DNA of 64,000 nt from positions 198,050 through 262,049 of the forward strand of contig JBEEOW010000001.1 in assembly GCA_041191405.1 (NCBI GenBank). Reading direction: 5' to 3'. Made by a program: the position numbers and the translations under genes. Positions 18,200-25,372 of this stretch are shown here, piece after piece; the stretch's first letter is position 1; each line of letters opens with the position of its first letter. The notes beneath the pieces were generated by a model. It worked only from the letters and a program-made list of their open reading frames with translations. It was not told the DNA's origin and did not search any database. This DNA comes from JBEEOW01 sp041191405. GTDB taxonomy: Bacteria > Bacteroidota > Bacteroidia > Cytophagales > UBA9547.

Positions 18200-18200
18200 C

Positions 18201-18235
18201 TTAAGTCTTATATCTTAAGTCTTTAATCTTATTTC
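18201..18235. repeat. heptamer-phased intergenic array (TTAAGTC type)
   Basis: Five consecutive 7-bp units: TTAAGTC, TTATATC, TTAAGTC, TTTAATC, TTATTTC. The array ends at the last base of the reverse-strand E1 stop codon. Read on the reverse strand the unit is GACTTAA, the same as at 22552-22600. Confidence 0.7.
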
Positions 18236-20637
18236 TATCTATACAACTGAGGAAAACGATTTGGGTCGGCTTCGTGCATCATTTCATAAACTGTTTCAAA
18301 TACATCTTCAGCATTTGGTTTAGAATAATAATCTCCGTCGCTTGAATAAGCAGGTCTGTGGTCTTTTGCAGCAATAGTTCTTGGAGCTGCATCAAGATAT
18401 TGATATGCATTTTGTTTTTCAAGCACTTGTTGCATCATGTAGGCTGTTCCTCCACCAGGAACATCTTCGTCAGCAAATATAACTCTGTTTGTTTTTTTGA
18501 TTGATTCAACAATTTTACTGTGAATATCAAAAGGTAAAAGTGTTTGAACATCAACTACTTCAACCGAAATACCAATACTTGCAAGTTGCTCAACAGCTTC
18601 CATTACAATGCGGCACATAGTTCCGTAAGTTACTATCGTTACATCCGAACCTTCATTAATCGTTTCAGGAATACCAAGAGGAACTGTAAATGTACCAACG
18701 TTTTCAGGAAGTTTCTCTTTTAATCTGTAGCCATTCAAACATTCAATTATTAAAGCAGCATCATCAGAACGAAGCATGGTATTGTACATGCCCGAAGCTT
18801 GGGTCATGTTACGTGGAACTAACACATAAATACCTCTGATACTACCTAAAATCATACTTATTGGCGAACCTGAATGCCAAACACCTTCTAATCTGTGGCC
18901 ACGAGTACGAATAATCAAAGGAGCTTTTTGTCCACCTTTGGTACGGTAGTGTAAAGTTGCTAAATCGTCAGATAAAATTTGAATTGCATATAGCAGATAA
19001 TCAAGATATTGGATTTCAGCTATAGGACGTAAACCTCTCAATGCTGTACCAATTCCTTGACCAATAATTGTAGTTTCTCTTATTCCTGTATCAGTAACTC
19101 TAAGTACGCCATGTTTTTGTTGTAAGCCTTGGAAAGCTTGGTTTACATCACCAATATTTCCTACATCTTCACCAAAAGCAATAATTCTTTCGTCACGAGT
19201 TAGGTTTTCGTCAAAACAAGCTTGCAATACTTCTCTACCATCAATGATAGGGGAGTTGCTATTATAAACTGGCGGACGAACCTGAACTTTTAATGCTGAA
19301 TTGTCTGATTCTGAATATAAATGTGAACTATAACGTTCATAACACTCTTGTTTTTCAGTTTCAATCCAGTCTAAAATTTTGTTTTTGATTTCACTTTCAG
19401 CAAAACGTAATTCTCTTAAAGCTTTACGCATTGCACGCATTGAATCCATTCTAATTGGATTTAGTGTTTTTTCTAAATCAATTTTAATTTCTTCAATTTT
19501 GTGATTTTCGGTAATATGTGCAGCTTGCGAAAGTAAGTTTACAGCTTTTTGGTGGTCACGGTCAACCCAGTTTCTGAATGCCGACCAAGCTTTGTTTTTA
19601 GCCTCAACAACTTTCTCTCTTGATTGATTATCAATTTCTTGTAATTCAGATTCGGTAGCTATGCCACGCTCAATAATCCACTCGTGTAATTTTTTATTAC
19701 AATCAAATTCTTTTTCCCAATCCAGACGCTCTTTTGATTTGTATCTTTCATGCGAACCTGATGATGAATGTCCTTGAGGTTGAGTAATTTCTGTAACGTG
19801 CATTACAATTGGCACATGCTCTTCTCTACAAAGTTTTACAGCTTTTTCATATACTTCGCATAGGGCAGGGTAGTCCCAACCACGAACTTTATATAACTCA
19901 CAACCAGTCTCTTCGGTATTTCTTTTGAAACCCTCAAGCATTTCGGTAATGTCGCCTTTTGTAGTTTGGTAATCTTGGGGTACAGAAATTCCGTAGCCAT
20001 CGTCCCAAATAGAAATTACCATAGGAATTTGTAAAACACCCGAAGCATTTACAGCTTCAAAAAATACACCTTCAGCAGTTGAAGCATTACCAATAGTTCC
20101 GAATGCAACTTCATTTCCATTGTTAGAGAAATCTGCAAATTGATGTAAAGCAGGATTTTGTCTGTATAATTTAGAGGCATAAGCCAAACCAACCAATCTT
20201 GGCATTTGAGCACCAGTACACGAAATATCGGCGGTGGTCATTTTTAAGTCAACTTGACGTTTCCAGCTTCCATCAGGTTTTAAAATACGAGATGCAAAGT
20301 GAACATTCATTAATCTTCCACCAGTGGCAGGTTCGTGTTCAAGGTCTGCGTGGGCATACAATTGTGCAAAAAATTGTTCTAAAGTTAGTTCACCAATGGC
20401 AAACATAAAAGTTTGGTCTCTGTAGTAACCCGACCTAAAATCGCCATTTCTGAACTGTTTAGCCATGGCAATTTGAGGAACCTCTTTGCCATCACCAAAA
20501 ATTCCGAATTTGGCTTTACCCATAAATACCTCTTTTCTACCAACAATACTTGCATGCCTACTTTCGCAAGCAATGCGATAATCATTTAATACTTCTGATT
20601 TATCGAAAATAGTTTGAGTTGAAGTTGAGTTTTCCAC
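18235..20637 (-). CDS. 2-oxo acid dehydrogenase E1, fused alpha and beta subunits
   Basis: The 800-residue protein joins an E1 alpha-like half (about 1-400) to an E1 beta-like half (about 460-800, starting near IDGREVLQACFDENL, with FGEDVGNIGD and the transketolase C-terminal domain). This fusion is common in Bacteroidota. E1 decarboxylates a 2-oxo acid on thiamine diphosphate and passes the acyl group to lipoyl E2. The substrate may be branched-chain 2-oxo acids or pyruvate and cannot be read from sequence. The cofactor motif reads TIGNASTAEG and WDDGYGIS instead of the classical GDG and NNGYAIS; the Asn in GNAS replaces the usual magnesium-binding Asp. E2 and E3 are not in the window. A perfect promoter lies 35 bases upstream and a heptamer array touches its stop. 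Confidence 0.93.
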   Translation of the reverse strand: MENSTSTQTIFDKSEVLNDYRIACESRHASIVGRKEVFMGKAKFGIFGDGKEVPQIAMAKQFRNGDFRSGYYRDQTFMFAIGELTLEQFFAQLYAHADLEHEPATGGRLMNVHFASRILKPDGSWKRQVDLKMTTADISCTGAQMPRLVGLAYASKLYRQNPALHQFADFSNNGNEVAFGTIGNASTAEGVFFEAVNASGVLQIPMVISIWDDGYGISVPQDYQTTKGDITEMLEGFKRNTEETGCELYKVRGWDYPALCEVYEKAVKLCREEHVPIVMHVTEITQPQGHSSSGSHERYKSKERLDWEKEFDCNKKLHEWIIERGIATESELQEIDNQSREKVVEAKNKAWSAFRNWVDRDHQKAVNLLSQAAHITENHKIEEIKIDLEKTLNPIRMDSMRAMRKALRELRFAESEIKNKILDWIETEKQECYERYSSHLYSESDNSALKVQVRPPVYNSNSPIIDGREVLQACFDENLTRDERIIAFGEDVGNIGDVNQAFQGLQQKHGVLRVTDTGIRETTIIGQGIGTALRGLRPIAEIQYLDYLLYAIQILSDDLATLHYRTKGGQKAPLIIRTRGHRLEGVWHSGSPISMILGSIRGIYVLVPRNMTQASGMYNTMLRSDDAALIIECLNGYRLKEKLPENVGTFTVPLGIPETINEGSDVTIVTYGTMCRIVMEAVEQLASIGISVEVVDVQTLLPFDIHSKIVESIKKTNRVIFADEDVPGGGTAYMMQQVLEKQNAYQYLDAAPRTIAAKDHRPAYSSDGDYYSKPNAEDVFETVYEMMHEADPNRFPQLYR

Positions 20638-20671
20638 GAGAGAATATTTAAATGTGTTGCTATTAATCTTT

Positions 20672-20701
20672 CAAAAATAAGCAAAAAGGGATGTTTTCCA
20701 A
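20672..20701 (-). promoter_or_regulatory. Bacteroidota-type promoter of the E1 gene
   Basis: On the reverse strand TTG (20701-20699), a 19-base spacer and TATTTTTG (20679-20672) match the consensus exactly, 34 bases before the E1 ATG. Confidence 0.7.
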
Positions 20702-20770
20702 ATGATGTAATGCTTTTAAAATTAAAAAATGTGTTTATAATATTTAAATGAGTATAGAAAATTTGTGTTT

Positions 20771-20986
20771 CTACAAAAACGCATCCAAAATCCAGCAAAT
20801 AAACAACAACCAAGCTAAAAGCGCCAACACTCTAAATCTGGTGTTTTTTTGGAAAAGTCTTTTTAAACCTTCAAACCTATGAACACGAACCATTGGCGTA
20901 TTTAACCTATCAAAGTTTTTGTACTTTCTGATAGATTCTATACTTGGATCTTGTGGGTCGATATGTGTTTTTATTTCATTTTTCAT
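20771..20986 (-). CDS. small single-pass membrane protein downstream of sigma factor
   Basis: The 71-residue product is hydrophilic and basic for its first ~50 residues (HIDPQDPSIESIRKYKNFDR) and ends in one membrane helix (RVLALLAWLLFICWILDAFL) that reaches the last residue. It has no signal peptide, so a tail-anchored topology with the N-terminus in the cytoplasm is likely. It starts 8 bases after the sigma-factor stop, so the two are almost certainly co-transcribed. I do not recognise the family. The size, topology and position would suit a small anti-sigma or membrane tether, but no zinc-binding anti-sigma motif (HxxxCxxC) is present. Confidence 0.7.
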   Translation of the reverse strand: MKNEIKTHIDPQDPSIESIRKYKNFDRLNTPMVRVHRFEGLKRLFQKNTRFRVLALLAWLLFICWILDAFL

Positions 20987-20994
20987 GGCTGCAC

Positions 20995-21663
20995 TTATTT
21001 AAGATGTGCTAAAAGGTTTCTTAATTTTTGTAGCACTCTATAAGTTCTAACTTTGGCATTGTCTTCACTTATTTCAATGATATAACCAATTTCTTTGAAA
21101 CTTCGTTCCTCAAAAAAACGCCATTCAATTAATTGAATTTCATCTGCTTTGAGTTGTTTTATTGCTTGCGATAATGCCTCTAATTTTTCGTGTTTGTCGG
21201 CTTCGTTTTCATCTTCAAAATCAAAAATATTGTTGGCTCCATCAGAGAAAATACTCACATGACGTACAGCATCTTTTTCTTTTCTGAAAAACATGTTTAA
21301 CTCATTGGTTGCTATTTTAAACAACCATGATGAAATTGAAAACCCAACATATTTAAAAGTATGTATTTTACACATTGCTTTGTAGAAAGTTTGCGATGTT
21401 AGGTCATCTGCAATTTCTTCGTCTTTCACTCGGCGGTGTATGTAAATGAATATTTTTTCGAAGTAGATGTCGTAAATTTTTTCAAAATGCTGCGTATTTG
21501 CTTGGGCATTACGCACTATTTTTTCTTCTTCACTCAAATCAAGAGGATTGTCGTTGAAGGCAGAAAACAAACTAAAAATAGCAGTTTGAATAGGATTAGG
21601 GTAATATATTGAAGTTGAAACTAGCAATATTTCCAAGAGTTTATGAACGCAGCTTGACCACAA
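20995..21663 (-). CDS. ECF-type RNA polymerase sigma factor
   Basis: Region 2 is seen at about residues 61-128 (FEKIYDIYFEKIFIYIHRRV, ADDLTSQTFYKA, then SSWLFKIATNELNMFFRK). Region 4 is near the C-terminus (LIEWRFFEERSFKEIGYIIE, helix-turn-helix). No ATG exists at the 5' end. The frame opens with TTG at 21663, inside the MEKHLA gene (43-base overlap); TTG at 21570 or GTG at 21516 are alternative starts that remove the overlap and still leave region 2 intact. The factor directs RNA polymerase to special promoters, target unknown. Overlap with the PAS-like MEKHLA gene upstream and a small membrane protein downstream suggests a coupled sensing unit (inference). Confidence 0.88.
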   Translation of the reverse strand: MWSSCVHKLLEILLVSTSIYYPNPIQTAIFSLFSAFNDNPLDLSEEEKIVRNAQANTQHFEKIYDIYFEKIFIYIHRRVKDEEIADDLTSQTFYKAMCKIHTFKYVGFSISSWLFKIATNELNMFFRKEKDAVRHVSIFSDGANNIFDFEDENEADKHEKLEALSQAIKQLKADEIQLIEWRFFEERSFKEIGYIIEISEDNAKVRTYRVLQKLRNLLAHLK

Positions 21664-22079
21664 AATTTGTTATTTGCATCAATTACATTCCATAATATTA
21701 CATCATTAATTTCAAATAATACACCTTTTGACGAAATTCTAATTCCTTTGTAATCTTTTATAAAACCAAATTGTTGAGCTTGTTTTAATAAAGCATTCCT
21801 TTCTTCTTGACTTACTGCTTGTGCTGATAAACGAGAAGGAAGTTTGGTAAATTCATTAAATGAATAATCAAACAATGTAAGAGCTTTTGTATTCGCAAAA
21901 TTAAAAATTGGGTCTTGCTCATTTCCATGAGAAAGTAATCCAAAATTGGCATTATTTACAGCTTCGAGTAATGATTCATTTGCATTAGGAATAATTAATG
22001 GTTTTCCTATAAACGACTCAAAATTAGTATTTAATAATGCTAAATGCTCTTCTATATTTTCTATTTTATACAAATCCAT
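21621..22079 (-). CDS. MEKHLA (PAS-like) domain protein
   Basis: The 152-residue protein matches the MEKHLA domain almost over its full length: NFGLLSHGNEQDPIFNFANT, ALTLFDYSFNEFTKLPSRLS, then EERNALLKQA, KDYKGIRISSKG and LWNVIDANNKFCGQAAF. MEKHLA is related to PAS sensor folds and is also found at the end of plant HD-ZIP III proteins. The bacterial stand-alone form has no proven ligand as far as I know. It has no membrane segment, so it is cytoplasmic. The 3' end runs into the sigma-factor reading frame, so translation of the two may be coupled. Confidence 0.85.
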   Translation of the reverse strand: MDLYKIENIEEHLALLNTNFESFIGKPLIIPNANESLLEAVNNANFGLLSHGNEQDPIFNFANTKALTLFDYSFNEFTKLPSRLSAQAVSQEERNALLKQAQQFGFIKDYKGIRISSKGVLFEINDVILWNVIDANNKFCGQAAFINSWKYC

Positions 22080-22092
22080 TTATTTTACCAAA

Positions 22093-22127
22093 ACTCTTAA
22101 TGCTAAACTCTTAACTCCTAAAATCCA
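22093..22127. repeat. heptamer-phased intergenic array (ACTCTTA type)
   Basis: Units ACTCTTA, ATGCTAA, ACTCTTA, ACTCCTA, AAATCCA in unbroken 7-bp phase. They occupy most of the gap between the MEKHLA start (22079) and the ruvX stop (22118-22120) and run across that stop codon. Confidence 0.55.
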
Positions 22128-22540
22128 TTAGATTTTTGTTCCATGTAAGATTGTAAAATAATAGTTGCCGAAACTTTATCAATATTACCTTTGGTGGCTC
22201 TGTCTTTTTTGGAAACCCCACTTGCAATCATACTTTGCAAAGCCATACGTGAAGTAAAACGTTCATCAACTAAGTGAATAGGTATGGTTGGGTATTTTTT
22301 ATAAAGCTGACGAGAAAAACCAACAACATGCGAAGTTGAGTCGGTTGGGTTACCATCTAAATGAACAGGCATTCCGAGCACAAATGCCTCAACCTGTTCA
22401 TTTACAAGGTATTTATCTATAAATGCAAAAATATCTTTTGGATGAATGGTATCTAATGGCGATGCTATAATTTGTAAAGTATCGGTAACTGCAATACCTA
22501 TGCGTTTGTTACCGTAATCAAATGCCATTATTCTACCCAT
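22118..22540 (-). CDS. ruvX: YqgF/RuvX family Holliday junction resolvase-like protein
   Basis: The 140-residue protein shows the RNase H-like family motifs: the first catalytic Asp in MAFDYGNKRIGIAVTD, the second acidic site in VDERFTSRMA and the third in KGNIDKVSATIILQSYM. The family (YqgF) is near-universal in bacteria. It is described as a putative pre-16S rRNA processing nuclease as well as a Holliday junction resolvase. Length is normal. It lies in a reverse-strand run between the hemerythrin-like gene and the MEKHLA gene, with heptamer arrays on both sides. Confidence 0.94.
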   Translation of the reverse strand: MGRIMAFDYGNKRIGIAVTDTLQIIASPLDTIHPKDIFAFIDKYLVNEQVEAFVLGMPVHLDGNPTDSTSHVVGFSRQLYKKYPTIPIHLVDERFTSRMALQSMIASGVSKKDRATKGNIDKVSATIILQSYMEQKSNGF

Positions 22541-22551
22541 GTTTTAATTTA

Positions 22552-22658
22552 GACTTAAGACTCAAGACTTAAGACTTAAGACTCAAGACTTAAGACTTAA
22601 GATTTTAGACTTTATAAATAATACTGATTACTGAAAACTGATTACAGAAAACTCTCAA
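22552..22658. repeat. two-flavour heptamer-phased array between hemerythrin-like gene and ruvX
   Basis: Nine consecutive 7-bp units (22552-22614) are GACTTAA, GACTCAA, GACTTAA, GACTTAA, GACTCAA, GACTTAA, GACTTAA, GATTTTA, GACTTTA. After nine other bases a second flavour follows at 22624-22658: CTGATTA, CTGAAAA, CTGATTA, CAGAAAA, CTCTCAA. The last unit ends one base before the reverse-strand stop codon of the hemerythrin-like gene. Confidence 0.85.
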
Positions 22659-23405
22659 CTAATTCAGAACTGCTAATTTACTTATTTTATCTTTTACTTC
22701 ACGCTCTAAAACCAAAGCTTTCGGGAAAAGAATTTCATTTTCTATTTTAGCGTGTAATATTAAGTCAGATTCAAATTTCTTTAATTCCTCAAAAATTACT
22801 TTTAAATGTACACTCAATTCTGGTGTAATAGCGTAATTTTCAGTAATTTGACGAATACCTTTCATCACATCGTCGTGTTGATGATGATGCAATGCAAAAT
22901 GCTGTAGCGATTGAGCTGCCATTGCTTTTTGTATTTCAACAACATTGTTTACAACACCTGCATTTACTGTTTTATTTAACAATAAAATATAGTTGAAAAA
23001 TGTATCTTCTTCCTCGTGTAAATGTTCAATAAAATCTTGAACAAAAAGAGGAAATACAAATTTTAAGTCGCTAATAATTGGAGAGTTTTCAACTAAATTG
23101 ATAATCAATTTCGATAAATAAGTCAATTTATCAGTTACAAAAATGTGGTGCATGTGTTTTAAATATGCAACAACAACTTCAACAGAATACTCTAATAGTT
23201 CATTTGAGTCAACAAACTTATTATTAGCAGCTTGCTCCAATTTTGCAAGTACATTTTGTAGTTTTAAACCTTTTTCTTGGCAAACTTGCTCTAAAGTTTT
23301 ATCTGAATATTCGTAAAAAGAAATACCAAAATAATGCAATACATAAGCATTTACATAATTTTCATCAACAATTTGATTTAATGGTTTATTTTCTTGAGTT
23401 GCCAT
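22659..23405 (-). CDS. hemerythrin-domain protein related to RIC/ScdA iron-sulfur repair proteins
   Basis: The N-terminal ~55 residues resemble the ScdA_N/DUF542 domain (YVLHYFGISFYEYSDKTLEQ), but the usual di-cysteine of the family (FCC) is replaced by FYE. Residues ~80-240 form a hemerythrin-like helical bundle with candidate iron ligands in LKHMHH, FIEHLHEEED, LQHFALHHHQHDD and LILHAKIENEILFP. RIC proteins use a di-iron centre to help repair Fe-S clusters after nitrosative or oxidative stress. The missing cysteines make that precise role uncertain, so oxygen or iron sensing is an alternative. The protein is cytoplasmic and is the first gene of the reverse-strand run leading to ruvX, MEKHLA and sigma. 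Confidence 0.82.
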   Translation of the reverse strand: MATQENKPLNQIVDENYVNAYVLHYFGISFYEYSDKTLEQVCQEKGLKLQNVLAKLEQAANNKFVDSNELLEYSVEVVVAYLKHMHHIFVTDKLTYLSKLIINLVENSPIISDLKFVFPLFVQDFIEHLHEEEDTFFNYILLLNKTVNAGVVNNVVEIQKAMAAQSLQHFALHHHQHDDVMKGIRQITENYAITPELSVHLKVIFEELKKFESDLILHAKIENEILFPKALVLEREVKDKISKLAVLN

Positions 23406-23600
23406 GGATGTTTTATTTTTATCGAAATTCGTCTATTTATATTTCTGTAACAATGACATAAATCATAAATAAATGAATTTGTTTTAACTCGTTTTTGAAT
23501 TTGTTGTTAATTTAACAAATAATCGCCTATTAAATTATATGTTGAGGTATAAAACATTGAAAAAAATAAAATAATACCTAAAAAAAGCCTACTAAATTAT

Positions 23601-23624
23601 TACTTTTGAATAATAATAGTTTTG
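23601..23624 (+). promoter_or_regulatory. two -7-like boxes before the repeat-rich protein gene
   Basis: TACTTTTG (23601-23608) and TAGTTTTG (23617-23624) both fit TAnnTTTG. The first leaves a 21-base leader before the ATG at 23630. No TTG is found at -33 for either, so this is only partial support. Confidence 0.35.
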
Positions 23625-23629
23625 TAATT

Positions 23630-24529
23630 ATGACATTTGACGAATATTGTATTTCTAAATTGATAGATGCCACTAAATTTAAAGCTGGCAATTATGATTT
23701 ATGGAAAAAACTGAGTGATATTTTTGAGGAAATGCATCCTAAAAGTTTTACACAACAAAAACTATTTTTATTAAATGATATTCGTCGCACCTATCAATTA
23801 CCTTACGTAAAACCAGAAAAACCTATAAAAGAAGTTGTTGCTAAGCCAACTATTAAAGTAACACCAAGGGTTGAACCTGTTGTTGAAATTAAACCAATCA
23901 CAGAAACGCAAGTAAGGGAGGAAGCTCCTAAAAAGCCAGGATTCAAACCTGTATTCAAGAAAAAAGTTGAATCTGAAACTACAGAACTTAAAATTGAAGA
24001 AACTCATCAAATAGAAGAAGTTAAATCAGAAGAAGCACCTAAAAAAGTGCCATTCAAACCTGTATTTAAGAAAAAAGTTGAATCTGAAACTACAGAAACA
24101 AAAGCAGAAGAAACTCCTCAAATAGAAGAAGTTAAATCAGAAGAAGCACCTAAAAAAGTGCCATTCAAACCAGTATTCAAGAAAAAAGCTGAATCTGAAA
24201 CTTCTGATGTAAGAACAGAGGAAACGCCACAAATAGAAGAAGTTAAATCAGAAGAAGCACCTAAAAAAGTGCCATTCAAACCTGTATTTAAGAAAAAAGT
24301 TGAATTTGAAACTTCTGATGTAAAAACAGAAGAAACTCCACAAATAGAAGAAGTTAAGCAAGAAGAAGCACCGAAAAAAGTGCCTTTCAAACCTGAAATA
24401 AAAAAACGAGTTGAAACTGAAACTTTAGAAACAAAAGCAGAAGACACTCCACAAATTGAAGAAGTTAAGCAAGAAGAAGCTCCTAAAAAAGTGCCTTTCA
24501 AACCAATAATGAAAAAACGAGATTCATGA
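23630..24529 (+). CDS. unknown protein with six 37-residue Lys/Glu/Pro repeats
   Basis: The ATG at 23630 is preferred to an in-frame TTG at 23606. Residues 1-~60 form a small folded-looking unit (MTFDEYCISKLIDATKFKAG, EEMHPKSFTQQKLFLLNDIR) that I do not recognise. After a Pro/Val/Lys linker, six near-identical 37-residue units start at 23918, 24029, 24140, 24251, 24362 and 24473. Each has an acidic part (EETPQIEEVKSEEAPKK) and a basic Pro part (VPFKPVFKKKVES). This tail must be disordered and of alternating charge. There is no signal peptide. The gene overlaps the next by four bases (ATGA), so the two proteins are translationally coupled. Confidence 0.8.
   Translation: MTFDEYCISKLIDATKFKAGNYDLWKKLSDIFEEMHPKSFTQQKLFLLNDIRRTYQLPYVKPEKPIKEVVAKPTIKVTPRVEPVVEIKPITETQVREEAPKKPGFKPVFKKKVESETTELKIEETHQIEEVKSEEAPKKVPFKPVFKKKVESETTETKAEETPQIEEVKSEEAPKKVPFKPVFKKKAESETSDVRTEETPQIEEVKSEEAPKKVPFKPVFKKKVEFETSDVKTEETPQIEEVKQEEAPKKVPFKPEIKKRVETETLETKAEDTPQIEEVKQEEAPKKVPFKPIMKKRDS
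23918..24529 (+). repeat. six tandem 111-bp coding repeats
   Basis: Units begin at 23918 and recur every 111 bases (37 codons). The core coding for APKKVPFKP is nearly identical in units 2-6, and the last unit is cut short by the stop. Confidence 0.85.
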
Positions 24530-25299
24530 AAGTAGTTAGTGTTATTGGTTGTGGTTGGTTAGGATTTCCATTGGCTAAGTTGTTGATAAATAAAGGATTT
24601 TCGGTAAAAGGTTCAACAACGCAACAAGAAAAATTGTCACTTTTAGAAAATGCAGGTATAGAAGCTTATTTGTTTAACAATGAGAATTTTCCTAATAACT
24701 TATTTAAGGCTAATACTTTAGTTATAAACATTCCTCCTTCAAAAATTAAGGAAAATTATGCTCATTTAATTGATTCAATAATTTCAAAAACTAATTCAGA
24801 AACGCATATTATTTTTATAAGTTCTACATCTGTGTATGCTGAAAATGAGGGAATTATTGATGAAAATGTAACACCTAGAGGTAATCAATATATTATTGAT
24901 GCTGAAAATGTAGTTTTGAGATCAAATAGAAAATCAACTGTGTTACGTTATGGTGGTTTGACTGGTCCGGATAGAGATTTGAGTAAATTTTTTGCAGGGA
25001 AATTAGATGTACAAGATGGAAATAATGCAGTTAATCTGATACATTTAACTGATTCTATACAAGTTGTTTATGAAGTTATTTTTCAGGAACTAGTTGGTGT
25101 TTTTAATGTTTGTGCACCAATGCATCCTTCAAAAAATGAATATTATACATCGGTTTGTGGTAAGTTAAATAAAGCATTGCCAAAGTTTAAAGATGAAATT
25201 TCAACAACTTTAACAGGTAAAATAATTAATGTTGATAAATTAATTTCTAGCCTAAATTATCAATTTATCTATCCAGATCCATTAAAATTTGAGTTTTAA
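24526..25299 (+). CDS. NAD(P)-dependent epimerase/dehydratase-like protein (YeeZ-type extended SDR)
   Basis: The N-terminal Rossmann motif VIGCGWLGFPLAKLL (GxGxxG) binds NAD(P). Downstream are NIPPSKI, IFISSTSVYAE and VLRYGGLTGPDRDL, as in YeeZ-like atypical short-chain dehydrogenases, which often lack the full YxxxK catalytic pair. Here the Tyr and Lys of the classical active site are not evident, so catalysis is uncertain and the substrate is unknown. The 257-residue length is usual. The start overlaps the stop of the repeat-rich protein gene, which suggests the two act together. Confidence 0.82.
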   Translation: MKVVSVIGCGWLGFPLAKLLINKGFSVKGSTTQQEKLSLLENAGIEAYLFNNENFPNNLFKANTLVINIPPSKIKENYAHLIDSIISKTNSETHIIFISSTSVYAENEGIIDENVTPRGNQYIIDAENVVLRSNRKSTVLRYGGLTGPDRDLSKFFAGKLDVQDGNNAVNLIHLTDSIQVVYEVIFQELVGVFNVCAPMHPSKNEYYTSVCGKLNKALPKFKDEISTTLTGKIINVDKLISSLNYQFIYPDPLKFEF

Positions 25300-25309
25300 T
25301 CTTAGAAAA

Positions 25310-25340
25310 TTGCAATTATACTAATCTATATTTATATTTG
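25310..25340 (+). promoter_or_regulatory. Bacteroidota-type promoter of the SH3 protein gene
   Basis: TTG at 25310-25312, a 20-base spacer and TATATTTG at 25333-25340, with the ATG 32 bases further on. Confidence 0.6.
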
Positions 25341-25372
25341 AATTGATTAAAATCCCCTCCAAAAAAAAAAAA

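Noticed and set aside
22552..22658. Possible CRISPR or rho-independent terminator
   Set aside because: Units are only 7 bp without spacers, and the block has no GC-rich stem.
24118..24501. 127-codon ORF on the reverse strand
   Set aside because: It is the antisense shadow of the 111-bp coding repeats and repeats with the same period.
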